From positions 79,858 to 143,857 of the forward strand of contig NZ_BOMV01000083.1 in NCBI RefSeq assembly GCF_016862375.1: a stretch of DNA of 64,000 nt, given 5' to 3'. Below are positions 17,329 through 25,545 of the stretch, one piece after another. Under the pieces are notes generated by a model. It was not told the DNA's origin and searched no databases. It saw nothing but the letters and a program-made list of their open reading frames with translations. Origin of the DNA: Paractinoplanes rishiriensis. GTDB taxonomy: Bacteria; Actinomycetota; Actinomycetes; Mycobacteriales; Micromonosporaceae. The position numbers and the translations under genes are program-made. How positions within the stretch are numbered: the first letter of the stretch is position 1; each line of letters starts with the position of its first letter.

Positions 17329-19047
17329 TTAAGCGGCCAAGCGGAAGATGACCAGGTTCGGGTGCTCCTCGCGGGTCACACCCAGGCCGTCCAGCGGCCT
17401 GGTGAACGTCTCGGGGGGCACCTGGTCGTCGCTGTGGCCCTGGCGCAGGGCGATCACCGTGCGGATGCCGCGGTCTCGCAAGTAGGTCACGCTGGCGGCG
17501 TCCGGGAAGGACTTGGTGGCGGCACGCAGCTGTTCGAGGCTGGGCGGGATCATGCCGGTGGAGCCGTTGGCCATCGTCGGGAAGCCGTCGGTGGACCAGA
17601 GCATCGCCAGTTCGTCGTCGAGTTTGTTGCTTGGCAGGACCAGCAGGGGCTGTTGCACCGATTTCAGCGCGATCGGTGGCCTGGGCACCTCGACGAAGTT
17701 GGCGTCCTGGACGCCCTCCAGCAGGACCAGGGCGGTCGGGACCAGCAGGGCCAATGTGACCAGCGAGCGCCTCGCCTTTTCGGCTATCGCGGTCAGCAGG
17801 CCGGCCGCCAGCAGGGCCAGCAGCAGCGACACCCAGAGCACCAGGCGGCCGGGGGTACGGATCGCGTTCCAGCCGGGCAGCCAGTGGTGCAGCATCTGGT
17901 ACGGGTAGTTCTCCGGCGCCCGCATGCCCATGCCGACCCAGGCGAACGCCGCGACGGCCAGCAGGATCAGCAACCGGTGCCGGCACGACCAGGACGACAC
18001 CAGCAGGCCGATCACGGCCAGGCCGGCCAGGAAGAACCCGGGCAGGCTCCACGACTCGTTGTGGCCCTGGGTGGCCATCACGTCGCGCAGCCCGAAGTTG
18101 TTGCCCCACAACCACTGCGGCTCGGGGGCCGTGAGGAACTGGCGGTAGTCGCCGGAGAAGGAGTTGACTTCTTCGAGCGTACGGGCGCTGTTGGGGTATG
18201 CCTTGTTGACCTCGAGATAGGGCAACGCCATGAGCACCGTCACGGTCAGGAAAATCACAACGCCGGTGACGTCGAGCCAGAGCAGACGCTTCGGGAACGG
18301 CGGGCGGCGCCGCAGCCAGCAGACGAACGCGATCAGGGTGAGTGTGCCCAGCACGTAGCCGAACGGCAGGCCCAGCCCGAAGCCGAGGCTGATCTGCCAG
18401 GCCGTCACCAGCCACCCGCACAGGGCCCAGCCGGGACGGACGCGTTGCGGCCGGTAGCCGTGCCGCAGCGAGTAGCCGTGCCCGCGGGCCAGCATGGCCA
18501 GGGCCAGCGCGATGCCGCCGATCGACAGGATGTTGAGGTGCGACAGGTGTCCGTAGCGCCACGGCGAGTAGGCGAACGCGGCGCCCGCCACCAGCGCGCC
18601 CACCGGCGCCGCGCCCAACTGCCGGGCCAGCAGGTACGCCCCGAACGCGGCGAGCGCGAACACCAGCAGGAACAGGATGTTGTAGCGCAGGACGGCGGCC
18701 TCGAAGCCGGATCCGATCAGGCCGGCCGGCAGGTAGCCGAGCAGCGAGTCGGACCAGGCGAAGGACAGCGTCTCGCCGTAGTGGGCGTTGGTCTGCCAGA
18801 GCCGGCCCGGGTCGTTGGTGACCGCCCAGGCGCTCCACGCGACCTGCCAGGCCTGCAGCGACGGGTCCCAGAAGTCGGAGGCGAAGTGGCTGGCCGGGTG
18901 CTTCATCAGCGGCCAGGTCATGCCGACGGCCAGTGCGACCGAGCCGACCGCGGCGAGCAGGCACTCGACGACGAGCCGCCGCCGGCGCGGTGCGGCCGCC
19001 GGGCGCACGGCTGCCGCCGGCCGATCCAGTGTGTCTTGGTTGCCCAC
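17329..19047 (-). CDS. Polytopic membrane protein, GT-C glycosyltransferase-like
   Basis: 572 residues from a GTG preceded by GGGGAGAGCAGTTC. The frame stays open far upstream but runs antisense to the next gene. About twelve membrane segments. An early loop has the acidic 'DFWDPSLQAWQVAW' feature and later 'HYGETLSFAWSDSLLGY', as in the first luminal loop of GT-C enzymes using polyprenyl-phosphate sugars. The soluble C-terminal ~130 residues start around VEVPRPPIALKSVQQP. It probably decorates an extracytoplasmic glycan; the exact reaction is not identifiable. Confidence 0.7.
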   Translation of the reverse strand: MGNQDTLDRPAAAVRPAAAPRRRRLVVECLLAAVGSVALAVGMTWPLMKHPASHFASDFWDPSLQAWQVAWSAWAVTNDPGRLWQTNAHYGETLSFAWSDSLLGYLPAGLIGSGFEAAVLRYNILFLLVFALAAFGAYLLARQLGAAPVGALVAGAAFAYSPWRYGHLSHLNILSIGGIALALAMLARGHGYSLRHGYRPQRVRPGWALCGWLVTAWQISLGFGLGLPFGYVLGTLTLIAFVCWLRRRPPFPKRLLWLDVTGVVIFLTVTVLMALPYLEVNKAYPNSARTLEEVNSFSGDYRQFLTAPEPQWLWGNNFGLRDVMATQGHNESWSLPGFFLAGLAVIGLLVSSWSCRHRLLILLAVAAFAWVGMGMRAPENYPYQMLHHWLPGWNAIRTPGRLVLWVSLLLALLAAGLLTAIAEKARRSLVTLALLVPTALVLLEGVQDANFVEVPRPPIALKSVQQPLLVLPSNKLDDELAMLWSTDGFPTMANGSTGMIPPSLEQLRAATKSFPDAASVTYLRDRGIRTVIALRQGHSDDQVPPETFTRPLDGLGVTREEHPNLVIFRLAA

Positions 19048-19173
19048 GAACTGCTCTCCCCCGTGCCCGTGCCGACAGCGACGGGGATCATACGGTGCCC
19101 GATCGCCGAGCCGACAGCGGCCCGGCCGGAGACGGGCTGATGAGCGTCGCTGCCTGCTGCTACCGTGCGCGTC

Positions 19174-20223
19174 GTGAGTGATGCATCTTCCTCGAATCCG
19201 TCGGAACGCAAACAGGACGGCTGGCCCGCGCCCGACGGCAGCCAGCCGTCGCAGGACAGCACGCCCACGGCGGCGTGGAATGCCAACTCGACTCCGCACC
19301 AGCAGTGGAATCAGGCGGTCTCCAGCCCGCCGGCCTCCCCCGCGGCGCCGTCGTCGGGCGCCGGTCCGCAGCCGCCGCAGTGGGACACGCCGACCCAGCA
19401 GGCGTACTGGAATCAGCCCTCCGGCGCCTGGGCCTCGACGCCCACCTCGGTGCCGCCCGGCGCTCCCCACTCCGGCGCCCCGCACTCCGGCGCCCCGCAC
19501 TCCGGCGCCGGCTGGGGCCAGCCCACCCAGTTCCCCGGCGAGGTCATCCCGCAGTACCAGCCGCGCATCGAGCCGACCCCGCCCAAGGGCCGCAGCCCGG
19601 TGCTGCCGCTGCTGCTGGGCGTGCTGATCGGTGCCGTGGTGGCCGGTGCGGGCGGTTTCTTCCTGGGTTCGGCGACCGGTTCCGGCGAGCCCTCCCCCGA
19701 GACCAGCACGGCGCCGGCGGCCGCGGTGCCGCTGTTCGACAGCGTCCAGGCCGCGGCCAACAAGGCCAAGCTCGACGGCGAGCTGGCCGGGCTGGCCGGC
19801 CCGTGGCTGACCTCGGCGATGGGCGACTGCGTGTCCAACGTCGACAAGGATGCGCCGGATCTCCCCGGTGACCAGAGCCGCCACGTCACCTGCCGGTACG
19901 GCTCGGCCTGGATCCACTTCATGGTCTACCAGGACGCCGACAAGAAGTCGGCCGCCCGCAACTACCGCCAGCAGCTCAACCTCAACTCGGACGAGGTGAC
20001 GCCGGGCGTGCAGGACCCGAGCCGCACCACCGGCGGGGTCAGCGGGGCGCAGGGCAAGATGATCGAGTATTCGTTCCGCCTGGACGACGGGCGCTCGCTG
20101 TGCGGCATCTCGTGGGAGCGCGACGAGGACCCGCTCGCCGCGTTGATGATCGAGGCGCACTGCGAGGAGGCCCTGGGCGGCAAGTGGGAGCCGCTACGGG
20201 ACCTCTGGCAGCGGCACAGCTGA
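19174..20223 (+). CDS. Single-span membrane protein with Pro/Gln-rich cytoplasmic region
   Basis: About 349 residues from the GTG at 19174 (another in-frame GTG lies nine bases upstream). Residues 1-~140 are low-complexity, rich in Ser, Pro, Gln and Trp, with three copies of GAPHS (15-base DNA repeats). One membrane helix follows (VLPLLLGVLIGAVVAGAGGFFL). The ~180-residue outer domain contains paired Cys (GDCVSNVDKD, VTCRYGSAW, SLCGISW, EAHCEEAL), likely forming disulphides. I do not recognise the domain. It lies in the glycan locus between a membrane GT-like gene and a beta-helix protein. Confidence 0.7.
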   Translation: MSDASSSNPSERKQDGWPAPDGSQPSQDSTPTAAWNANSTPHQQWNQAVSSPPASPAAPSSGAGPQPPQWDTPTQQAYWNQPSGAWASTPTSVPPGAPHSGAPHSGAPHSGAGWGQPTQFPGEVIPQYQPRIEPTPPKGRSPVLPLLLGVLIGAVVAGAGGFFLGSATGSGEPSPETSTAPAAAVPLFDSVQAAANKAKLDGELAGLAGPWLTSAMGDCVSNVDKDAPDLPGDQSRHVTCRYGSAWIHFMVYQDADKKSAARNYRQQLNLNSDEVTPGVQDPSRTTGGVSGAQGKMIEYSFRLDDGRSLCGISWERDEDPLAALMIEAHCEEALGGKWEPLRDLWQRHS

Positions 20224-20233
20224 GCGGGCCGGC

Positions 20234-21637
20234 GTGCGCGTGACGCCGCTGACGGCCGCCGTCGAGGCGAGCCGGCGGTGGTGGGAGCAACTGCGGGACA
20301 AATGGCCCCGCACCGGCGAGGAGGAGCCGCCGTCGATCTCGCGGCGGGCCGTGCTGACCGGCGGCGGTGCCCTGGTGCTCGGTGCGGGCGTCACCGGCGC
20401 CGCCACCGGTTACTACGCGGCCGACGGCACCGCGCCGGGCGACGGCTCCACGATCGACGTCCGCCGGTTCGGCGCGGTCGGCGACGGCCGGACCGACGAC
20501 ACCGACGCCCTGCAGGGCGCCCTGGACGCGGCCCGGCCGAACGGCGGTCTGGTCTACCTCCCGGCCGGCACCTACTCGACCCGCAAGCTGCGGTTGTATT
20601 CGCGGGTGCACCTGCGTGGCGCCGGCGGCGACGCGACCATCCTCAAGCTGCGCGACGGGGCCAACAGCGCGATCATCGAGTCCGACGGCTTCGACAAGCT
20701 CACCGGCACCGACGGCACCGGCGGGGCGAGCGCGTTCAGCATCCGTGACCTCACCCTCGACGGCAACAAGGCCAAAAATCCCGAGGGCGGGTACGGGCTG
20801 CGCCTCTACGGCTACGGATACGAGCTGTCCGAGGTGATCATCTTCAACTGCCGGCAGGACGGCCTCTACAGCGAGTGGAGCGGTGCGTCCGGCCTGCCGT
20901 ACCCGTCGCACCAGATGGAGGCCCGGATCACCGCGATCCGGTCGCACCACAACGACGGCGACGGCCTGAACTTCAACGGCCCGCACGACTCGATGTTCGT
21001 GAACTGCCTGGCGTTCGAGAACAAGGGCATCGGCTTCCGGATGGCCGGTGAGAGCCACGGCTCCTCGATGGTCAACTGCCATGGCTGGGGTGTCGCCCAG
21101 GTCGTGTCGTTCCACCTGGCCGCGCTCAGCGTGGGCTGCGTGAACTGCTACGCCGACCTGAACGGCGGGGTGGGCGTCCGGATCACCCGCAACGGCTGCC
21201 GCTGGGTCGGCGGGATCGTGCTGGGCGCCAACCACGTGGGCAACCGGCGCGAGATCGGCGTCCAGTTCGTGCCCGGCCCGACCAGCGGCGAACCGAGCGG
21301 CTGCGTGGTCGACACCAAGATCCAGAATTGCCGGACCGCGGCGATCGACTTCGGCAGCGACGCCGGCCGCTCGCACGTCCGGGCCTACCTGACCCAGCCC
21401 GGCGGCAAAGGCTGGATCGGCAAGCCGCACCCCACCACCCGGGTCGAGGTCGTCGAGAGCCTCGCCGACGTCCACAAGAACCTGGTGGTGTCGCCGGCCT
21501 TCGAGTTGCGGGCCCAGGAGATCCCGGGCCCGCCCGGCGAGTCGTCGGTACGCGTCTTCGCCCGCACCGTGGACGGCGCCACCCAGCTGGTCGCGCAGTT
21601 TCCCAACGGCGACATCAAGGTGCTGGCCGCCGAGTAG
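20234..21637 (+). CDS. Tat-type exported right-handed beta-helix protein (pectate-lyase/GH28-like)
   Basis: 467 residues from a GTG ten bases after the previous stop. An N-terminal cytoplasmic stretch is followed by SRRAVLTGGGALVLGAGVTG, a twin-arginine signal or anchor. The mature part opens with the Pectate_lyase_3 phrase RFGAVGDGRTDDTDALQGAL and VYLPAGTYSTRKL, then continues as a parallel beta-helix (repeated 'NxxxxDG' turns, e.g. HHNDGDGLNFNGPHDS). Proteins of this kind often cleave or trim the polysaccharide made by the adjacent genes. Catalytic residues could not be assigned. Confidence 0.8.
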   Translation: MRVTPLTAAVEASRRWWEQLRDKWPRTGEEEPPSISRRAVLTGGGALVLGAGVTGAATGYYAADGTAPGDGSTIDVRRFGAVGDGRTDDTDALQGALDAARPNGGLVYLPAGTYSTRKLRLYSRVHLRGAGGDATILKLRDGANSAIIESDGFDKLTGTDGTGGASAFSIRDLTLDGNKAKNPEGGYGLRLYGYGYELSEVIIFNCRQDGLYSEWSGASGLPYPSHQMEARITAIRSHHNDGDGLNFNGPHDSMFVNCLAFENKGIGFRMAGESHGSSMVNCHGWGVAQVVSFHLAALSVGCVNCYADLNGGVGVRITRNGCRWVGGIVLGANHVGNRREIGVQFVPGPTSGEPSGCVVDTKIQNCRTAAIDFGSDAGRSHVRAYLTQPGGKGWIGKPHPTTRVEVVESLADVHKNLVVSPAFELRAQEIPGPPGESSVRVFARTVDGATQLVAQFPNGDIKVLAAE

Positions 21638-21647
21638 GTAGGTCCGG

Positions 21648-22745
21648 TCAGCCGGCGGCGAGCCGCTTGATGGCCTCGGTGTCGTCCTTGCGGACCGCCT
21701 CGTACAGGCTCTTGGCCTTGGTGTTGTCGGGCAGGACGACGCTCTGGTTGCCGATGCGGCCGGTGCCCTTGACCGGGCTGGTGAAGAAGTCGAGGTTTTC
21801 GCTGCGCAGGTGGCGCAGGGACATGGCCATGTCGATCATGTTGAGGTTCTTGTCGACGCTGACCGTGTTGGTGGTGGCCTGCAGGAAGCTGTTGAGCTTG
21901 GCCGGGCTGGACAGCATGCCGCCGGACGAGGCCTTGTCGAGGATGGCCTTGATCACCTGCTGCTGGTGCCGGATGCGGGCGAAGTCGCCGTCCTTGAAGG
22001 CGTAGCGCTCGCGGGCGTAGTCGAGGGCGGCGGCGCCGTCCATCTTCTGCAGGCCCTTCTCGAAGCGCCGGGTGCTGTTGGCGTTCAGCGAGTGGGTCGA
22101 CGTGAAGCTCGTCTCGACATCGATCTCGACGCCGCCCAGGGCGTCCACGATCTCCTTGAAGCCGGCGAAGTCGACGAGCGCCACGTGGTCGATGCGCACC
22201 TTGGTGTATTCCTCGACGGTCTGCACCATCAGCGGCACCCCGCCCCAGGCGAACGACGCGTTGATCTTCGAGTCGACGTTGCCGTGCCGGCCGTCGGCCG
22301 ACCTGGGGACGTGCACCCAGGTGTCGCGCGGGATCGAGATCAGCTGCGCGGCCGACCGGTCCTTGTTGAGGTGCATCACGATGATCGTGTCGCTGCGCGA
22401 GCCGCCGTCGTTCTCCGGGTCGCGGGAGTCGCTGCCGAGCAGCAGGAAGTTGGTGGCCTCGCCGGCCGCCGCCTCCTTCTGCGGGCGGCTCGCCTCGGGC
22501 ACCTGGGTGAACGCGTCGACGCGTTCGACGTTGCCCTCGACGTTGCGCAGGTAGACGCCGGCCGAGACCAGGCCGATGCCGAGCAGGATCAGCGGTACCA
22601 GGACCACGCCCAGCACGATCTTGGCGCGGCGGGACATCTTCTTCTTCCGCTTGGGCGCGGCGTGTGCACCCGGTGTGATCTCGTCGCTGGGCAGGCCGAT
22701 TACCTCGGTGGCTTCGCGGTCATGAATCGGCTGTCTCGTGCGCAT
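21648..22745 (-). CDS. LytR-CpsA-Psr (LCP) family phosphotransferase
   Basis: 365 residues. Short basic cytoplasmic part (KRKKKMSRR), one membrane helix (IVLGVVLVPLILLGIGLVSA), then the extracellular LCP domain. Pyrophosphate-binding features are visible: LLLGSDSRDPENDGGSRSDT, LISIPRDTWVHVP, and KINASFAWGGV. YARERYAFKDGDFARIRHQQ is the second conserved block. LCP enzymes transfer polyprenyl-linked glycans onto peptidoglycan, so this one probably anchors the polymer made by the locus. Convergent with the beta-helix gene (ten bases apart). Confidence 0.93.
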   Translation of the reverse strand: MRTRQPIHDREATEVIGLPSDEITPGAHAAPKRKKKMSRRAKIVLGVVLVPLILLGIGLVSAGVYLRNVEGNVERVDAFTQVPEASRPQKEAAAGEATNFLLLGSDSRDPENDGGSRSDTIIVMHLNKDRSAAQLISIPRDTWVHVPRSADGRHGNVDSKINASFAWGGVPLMVQTVEEYTKVRIDHVALVDFAGFKEIVDALGGVEIDVETSFTSTHSLNANSTRRFEKGLQKMDGAAALDYARERYAFKDGDFARIRHQQQVIKAILDKASSGGMLSSPAKLNSFLQATTNTVSVDKNLNMIDMAMSLRHLRSENLDFFTSPVKGTGRIGNQSVVLPDNTKAKSLYEAVRKDDTEAIKRLAAG

Positions 22746-23032
22746 GGCTGAGATGGTAGCGACGGCCGCAACTCGTCATCGACCCGTTTCGTTGCCGCCG
22801 GATGTCCAACGTGAAGTTGTGATGAACGGTACGCCGGAGCAACTGTGAGCATACTTTACGAATGCCCGGATTGGGCACGTCGCTAAATCCCTCGATGTAT
22901 GCAAAACAGTCGGAGAACCGACATAGGTCGATGGACAACTCGACCGTAAGTCCGGTGGTGCTCATTGACGACAGGCTCTAACATTCCGCCTCGATCGCGC
23001 TAGATGAGTCGCGTTCACAGCACGGGGGAAAC
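22746..23032. other. Divergent, AT-richer intergenic region before the priming transferase
   Basis: About 290 bases between the LCP gene and the sugar transferase gene, visibly lower in GC than the surroundings (e.g. 22851-22925). It must hold both promoters. A TTGACG occurs at 22961-22966, but no correctly spaced -10 hexamer is convincing. No gene is supported. Confidence 0.5.
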
Positions 23033-23035
23033 GTG

Positions 23036-24571
23036 ATGGTGCAGACCGGTTCAACCACAGGACGCACGAGCGGCGGCCCGGACAAACAGGGTGACGACCG
23101 GGTCGCAAAACCCGCCGTCCCCGCACCGCGACCAGCGCCGGAAGGCAACGCGGAGCCGCCCACCGAGCGGATCCTGATCGAGGGCACCTCGAAGTCCACG
23201 GTGGTCCTGCCGTACATTCCGTCGGCCTCCGCGGCCAAGACCCGGCCGCTGCGCGCCTGGATGCTCGCGCTGCCGGTCGACCTGGCCGCCCTGCTTGCAC
23301 CGATCGCCTGGAGCCAGCAGTACTGGAAGGCCACGGTGGCAGTGGCGTTGCTCACGGTCGGCGCATTCGCCGTCGGCGGGCTCTACCGTGCCCGGCGTCA
23401 CATGAGCGTGCTCGACGAACTGCCCAGCATCTACTTCCGCTTCCTGGCGGCCACCGCGGCGGTGGCCATCGTGGTCGCGGCGCGGCACGAGTCGTTCAAC
23501 TACATCGACGGTTTTCTGCGGCTGGCCGCGGTCTCCGCGGTCCTGCTGCTGCCGGCCCGCGCGTTCAGCCGGATCGCCGTGCTGATGGCCCGGCGCCGGC
23601 GCTGGGTCGAGCACAGCGCGATCATCGTGGGCGGCGGCCCGATCGCCATCGAGCTGGCCCGGCTGCTGCGCCGCTACCCGCAGTACGGCCTGCGTTTCGC
23701 CGGATTCGTCGACGTGCCGTCCACCGCGCACATCGGCCGGGAGAGCTCGCCGCTGGTCGGCCACATCGAGCAGCTCCAGCAGCTGGTCCGCTACACCGAG
23801 TGCGACGTGGTGATCATCGCGGACATCGACTGCCCGGAGGACCGCCTGCTGCGGGCGGTGCGCGCGCCCGGCATGGAGAACACCGACCTGTGGATGGTGC
23901 CGCGACTGCGCGAGTTCCCCGGCACGGTCGGCTCGCCCGACCACATCGGCGCGATTCCCGTGGTGCCGCTGCGCCGGGCCAACCTTTCCGGTCCGAAGTG
24001 GGCGGTCAAGCGTACGTCCGATGTGATTTTTGCTTCTGTTGCTCTTTTCCTGCTCAGCCCGATCCTGCTGGTCTGCGCGGTCGGCACCTTCTTCGAGGGC
24101 GGCAAGGGCATCATCTTCCGCCAGCAGCGGATCGGCCGGTACGGCGAGCCGTTCAGCCTGATGAAGTTCCGCTCGATGCGGCCGGTCGACGACACCGAGT
24201 CGCAGACCAACTGGAACATCGGGCACGACCCGCGGGTGGGCCCGTTCGGCAAGTTCATGCGGCGGACGTCGCTGGACGAGCTGCCGCAGCTGTGGAACAT
24301 CCTGCGCGGCGACATGACGGTCGTCGGCCCGCGGCCCGAGCGCCCGTACTTCGTGGACCGCTTCTCGGTGGACTATCCGGAGTACGCGATGCGCCACCGG
24401 GTGCCGGTCGGGCTCACCGGCCTGGCCCAGGTCAGCGGCCTGCGCGGGGACACCCCGATCTCGGACCGCGCGCGCTTCGACAACTACTACATCGAGAACT
24501 GGTCACTGTGGCTTGATGTAAAGGTTGTGCTGCGGACCGTGAGCGAGGTCTTCCGCGGCGGCGGTCGCTGA
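23036..24571 (+). CDS. Polyprenyl-phosphate sugar-1-phosphate transferase (exopolysaccharide priming enzyme)
   Basis: 511 residues from the ATG that sits seven bases after GGGGG (a GTG one codon earlier is poorly spaced). Region order: ~75-residue disordered N-terminus, four membrane helices (~75-190), a Rossmann-like middle domain (HSAIIVGGGPIAIELARLLR), then a fifth helix and the catalytic domain. The catalytic part shows KRTSDVIFASVALFLLSPIL, FRQQRIGRYGEPFSLMKFRS, RRTSLDELPQLWNIL and MTVVGPRPERPYFV. It loads the first sugar-phosphate onto undecaprenyl phosphate, so it starts synthesis of the polymer built by the upstream transferases. Confidence 0.93.
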   Translation: MVQTGSTTGRTSGGPDKQGDDRVAKPAVPAPRPAPEGNAEPPTERILIEGTSKSTVVLPYIPSASAAKTRPLRAWMLALPVDLAALLAPIAWSQQYWKATVAVALLTVGAFAVGGLYRARRHMSVLDELPSIYFRFLAATAAVAIVVAARHESFNYIDGFLRLAAVSAVLLLPARAFSRIAVLMARRRRWVEHSAIIVGGGPIAIELARLLRRYPQYGLRFAGFVDVPSTAHIGRESSPLVGHIEQLQQLVRYTECDVVIIADIDCPEDRLLRAVRAPGMENTDLWMVPRLREFPGTVGSPDHIGAIPVVPLRRANLSGPKWAVKRTSDVIFASVALFLLSPILLVCAVGTFFEGGKGIIFRQQRIGRYGEPFSLMKFRSMRPVDDTESQTNWNIGHDPRVGPFGKFMRRTSLDELPQLWNILRGDMTVVGPRPERPYFVDRFSVDYPEYAMRHRVPVGLTGLAQVSGLRGDTPISDRARFDNYYIENWSLWLDVKVVLRTVSEVFRGGGR

Positions 24572-24586
24572 CATTCACTGTGCCGT

Positions 24587-25543
24587 ATGGCTAAAACACG
24601 GCTCATTTCCCTACTACTCGTCGCCGCGCTCGCCGTCACCACGGCGGCGTGCGGCGACGACAACCCTGAGGGGGCCGCACCGGGCGGACCCGACCAGGTC
24701 AAGGTCGGCGTCATCCCGATTCTCGACGTGGCGCCCATCTATCTCGGCAAGGAGCAGGGCTTCTTCGCCAAGCAGAACATCGAGCTGACCATGGAACAGG
24801 CACAGGGCGGCGCGGCGATCGTGCCCGCGGTGGTCAGCGGCCAATACCAGTTCGGTTTCAGCAACGTGGCCTCGCTGCTGCTCGGCACGGCGCGCAACGT
24901 GCCGGTCAAGGTGGTGGCGAACGGGGTGAACTCCACCTCGGACAAGGCCAAGGACTTCGGCATGCTGGTCGTCAAGGACCCGGCGATCACCTCGGCCAAG
25001 CAGCTCGAGGGCAAGACGGTGGCCACCAACACGCTGCGGAACATCGTGCACCTCTCGGTCAACGAGATCGTCCGGCAGGCGGGCGGCGACCCGGCCAAGG
25101 TGAAGTTCGTCGAGGTGCCCTTCCCGGACATGGCGGCGGCCCTGGAATCGGACCGGGTGCAGGCGATGTTCGTGGTCGAACCGTTCCTGTCGGCCGGCCT
25201 GTCCAAGGGCTGGAAGACGATCGGCGCGCTGGCCGACGTGGCGCCGAACCTGTGCGTGGCGGTCTACTTCGCCTCGACGCAGACCATCACCGGCAACCCG
25301 GACCTGGTCAAGCGGTTCACCACGGCGATGCAGGAATCGCTCGCGTACGCGAATGCCAATCCCGACGCGGTCCGCACGGCCGTCACGACCTACACCACGA
25401 TCAAGGCGGAGGCAGCGGCGAAGCTCACCCTGCCGAAGTGGCCCAGTGAGATCGACAGGCCGTCCATCGACCGGACCAACCAGCTGCTGGTTACGGACGG
25501 TTTCCTGCCGGCACCGGCCGACACCGGCAAGCTGCTCCCCTAG
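24587..25543 (+). CDS. NMT1/SsuA-type ABC substrate-binding lipoprotein
   Basis: 318 residues. Lipoprotein signal LISLLLVAALAVTTAACGDD with the lipobox Cys at residue 22. Mature domain VKVGVIPILDVAPIYLGKEQ and GFFAKQNIELTMEQAQGGAA are typical of the nitrate/sulfonate/pyrimidine-precursor binding family (PF09084-like). MFVVEPFLSAG is the hinge side. No permease or ATPase gene accompanies it, so it either serves a transporter encoded elsewhere or is a remnant. Fifteen bases after the sugar transferase stop, and nearly touching the convergent flavoprotein gene. Confidence 0.88.
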   Translation: MAKTRLISLLLVAALAVTTAACGDDNPEGAAPGGPDQVKVGVIPILDVAPIYLGKEQGFFAKQNIELTMEQAQGGAAIVPAVVSGQYQFGFSNVASLLLGTARNVPVKVVANGVNSTSDKAKDFGMLVVKDPAITSAKQLEGKTVATNTLRNIVHLSVNEIVRQAGGDPAKVKFVEVPFPDMAAALESDRVQAMFVVEPFLSAGLSKGWKTIGALADVAPNLCVAVYFASTQTITGNPDLVKRFTTAMQESLAYANANPDAVRTAVTTYTTIKAEAAAKLTLPKWPSEIDRPSIDRTNQLLVTDGFLPAPADTGKLLP

Positions 25544-25545
25544 TT

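Noticed and set aside
19048..20160. Upstream extension of the GT-C-like membrane protein on the minus strand
   Set aside because: The extension is antisense to the plus-strand membrane protein gene and has no domain character; the GTG at 19047 has a good ribosome binding site and a plausible N-terminus.
22955..22990. Sigma-70 promoter at TTGACG before the sugar transferase gene
   Set aside because: No -10 hexamer occurs at 16-18 bases; the nearby TAACAT is only eight bases away.
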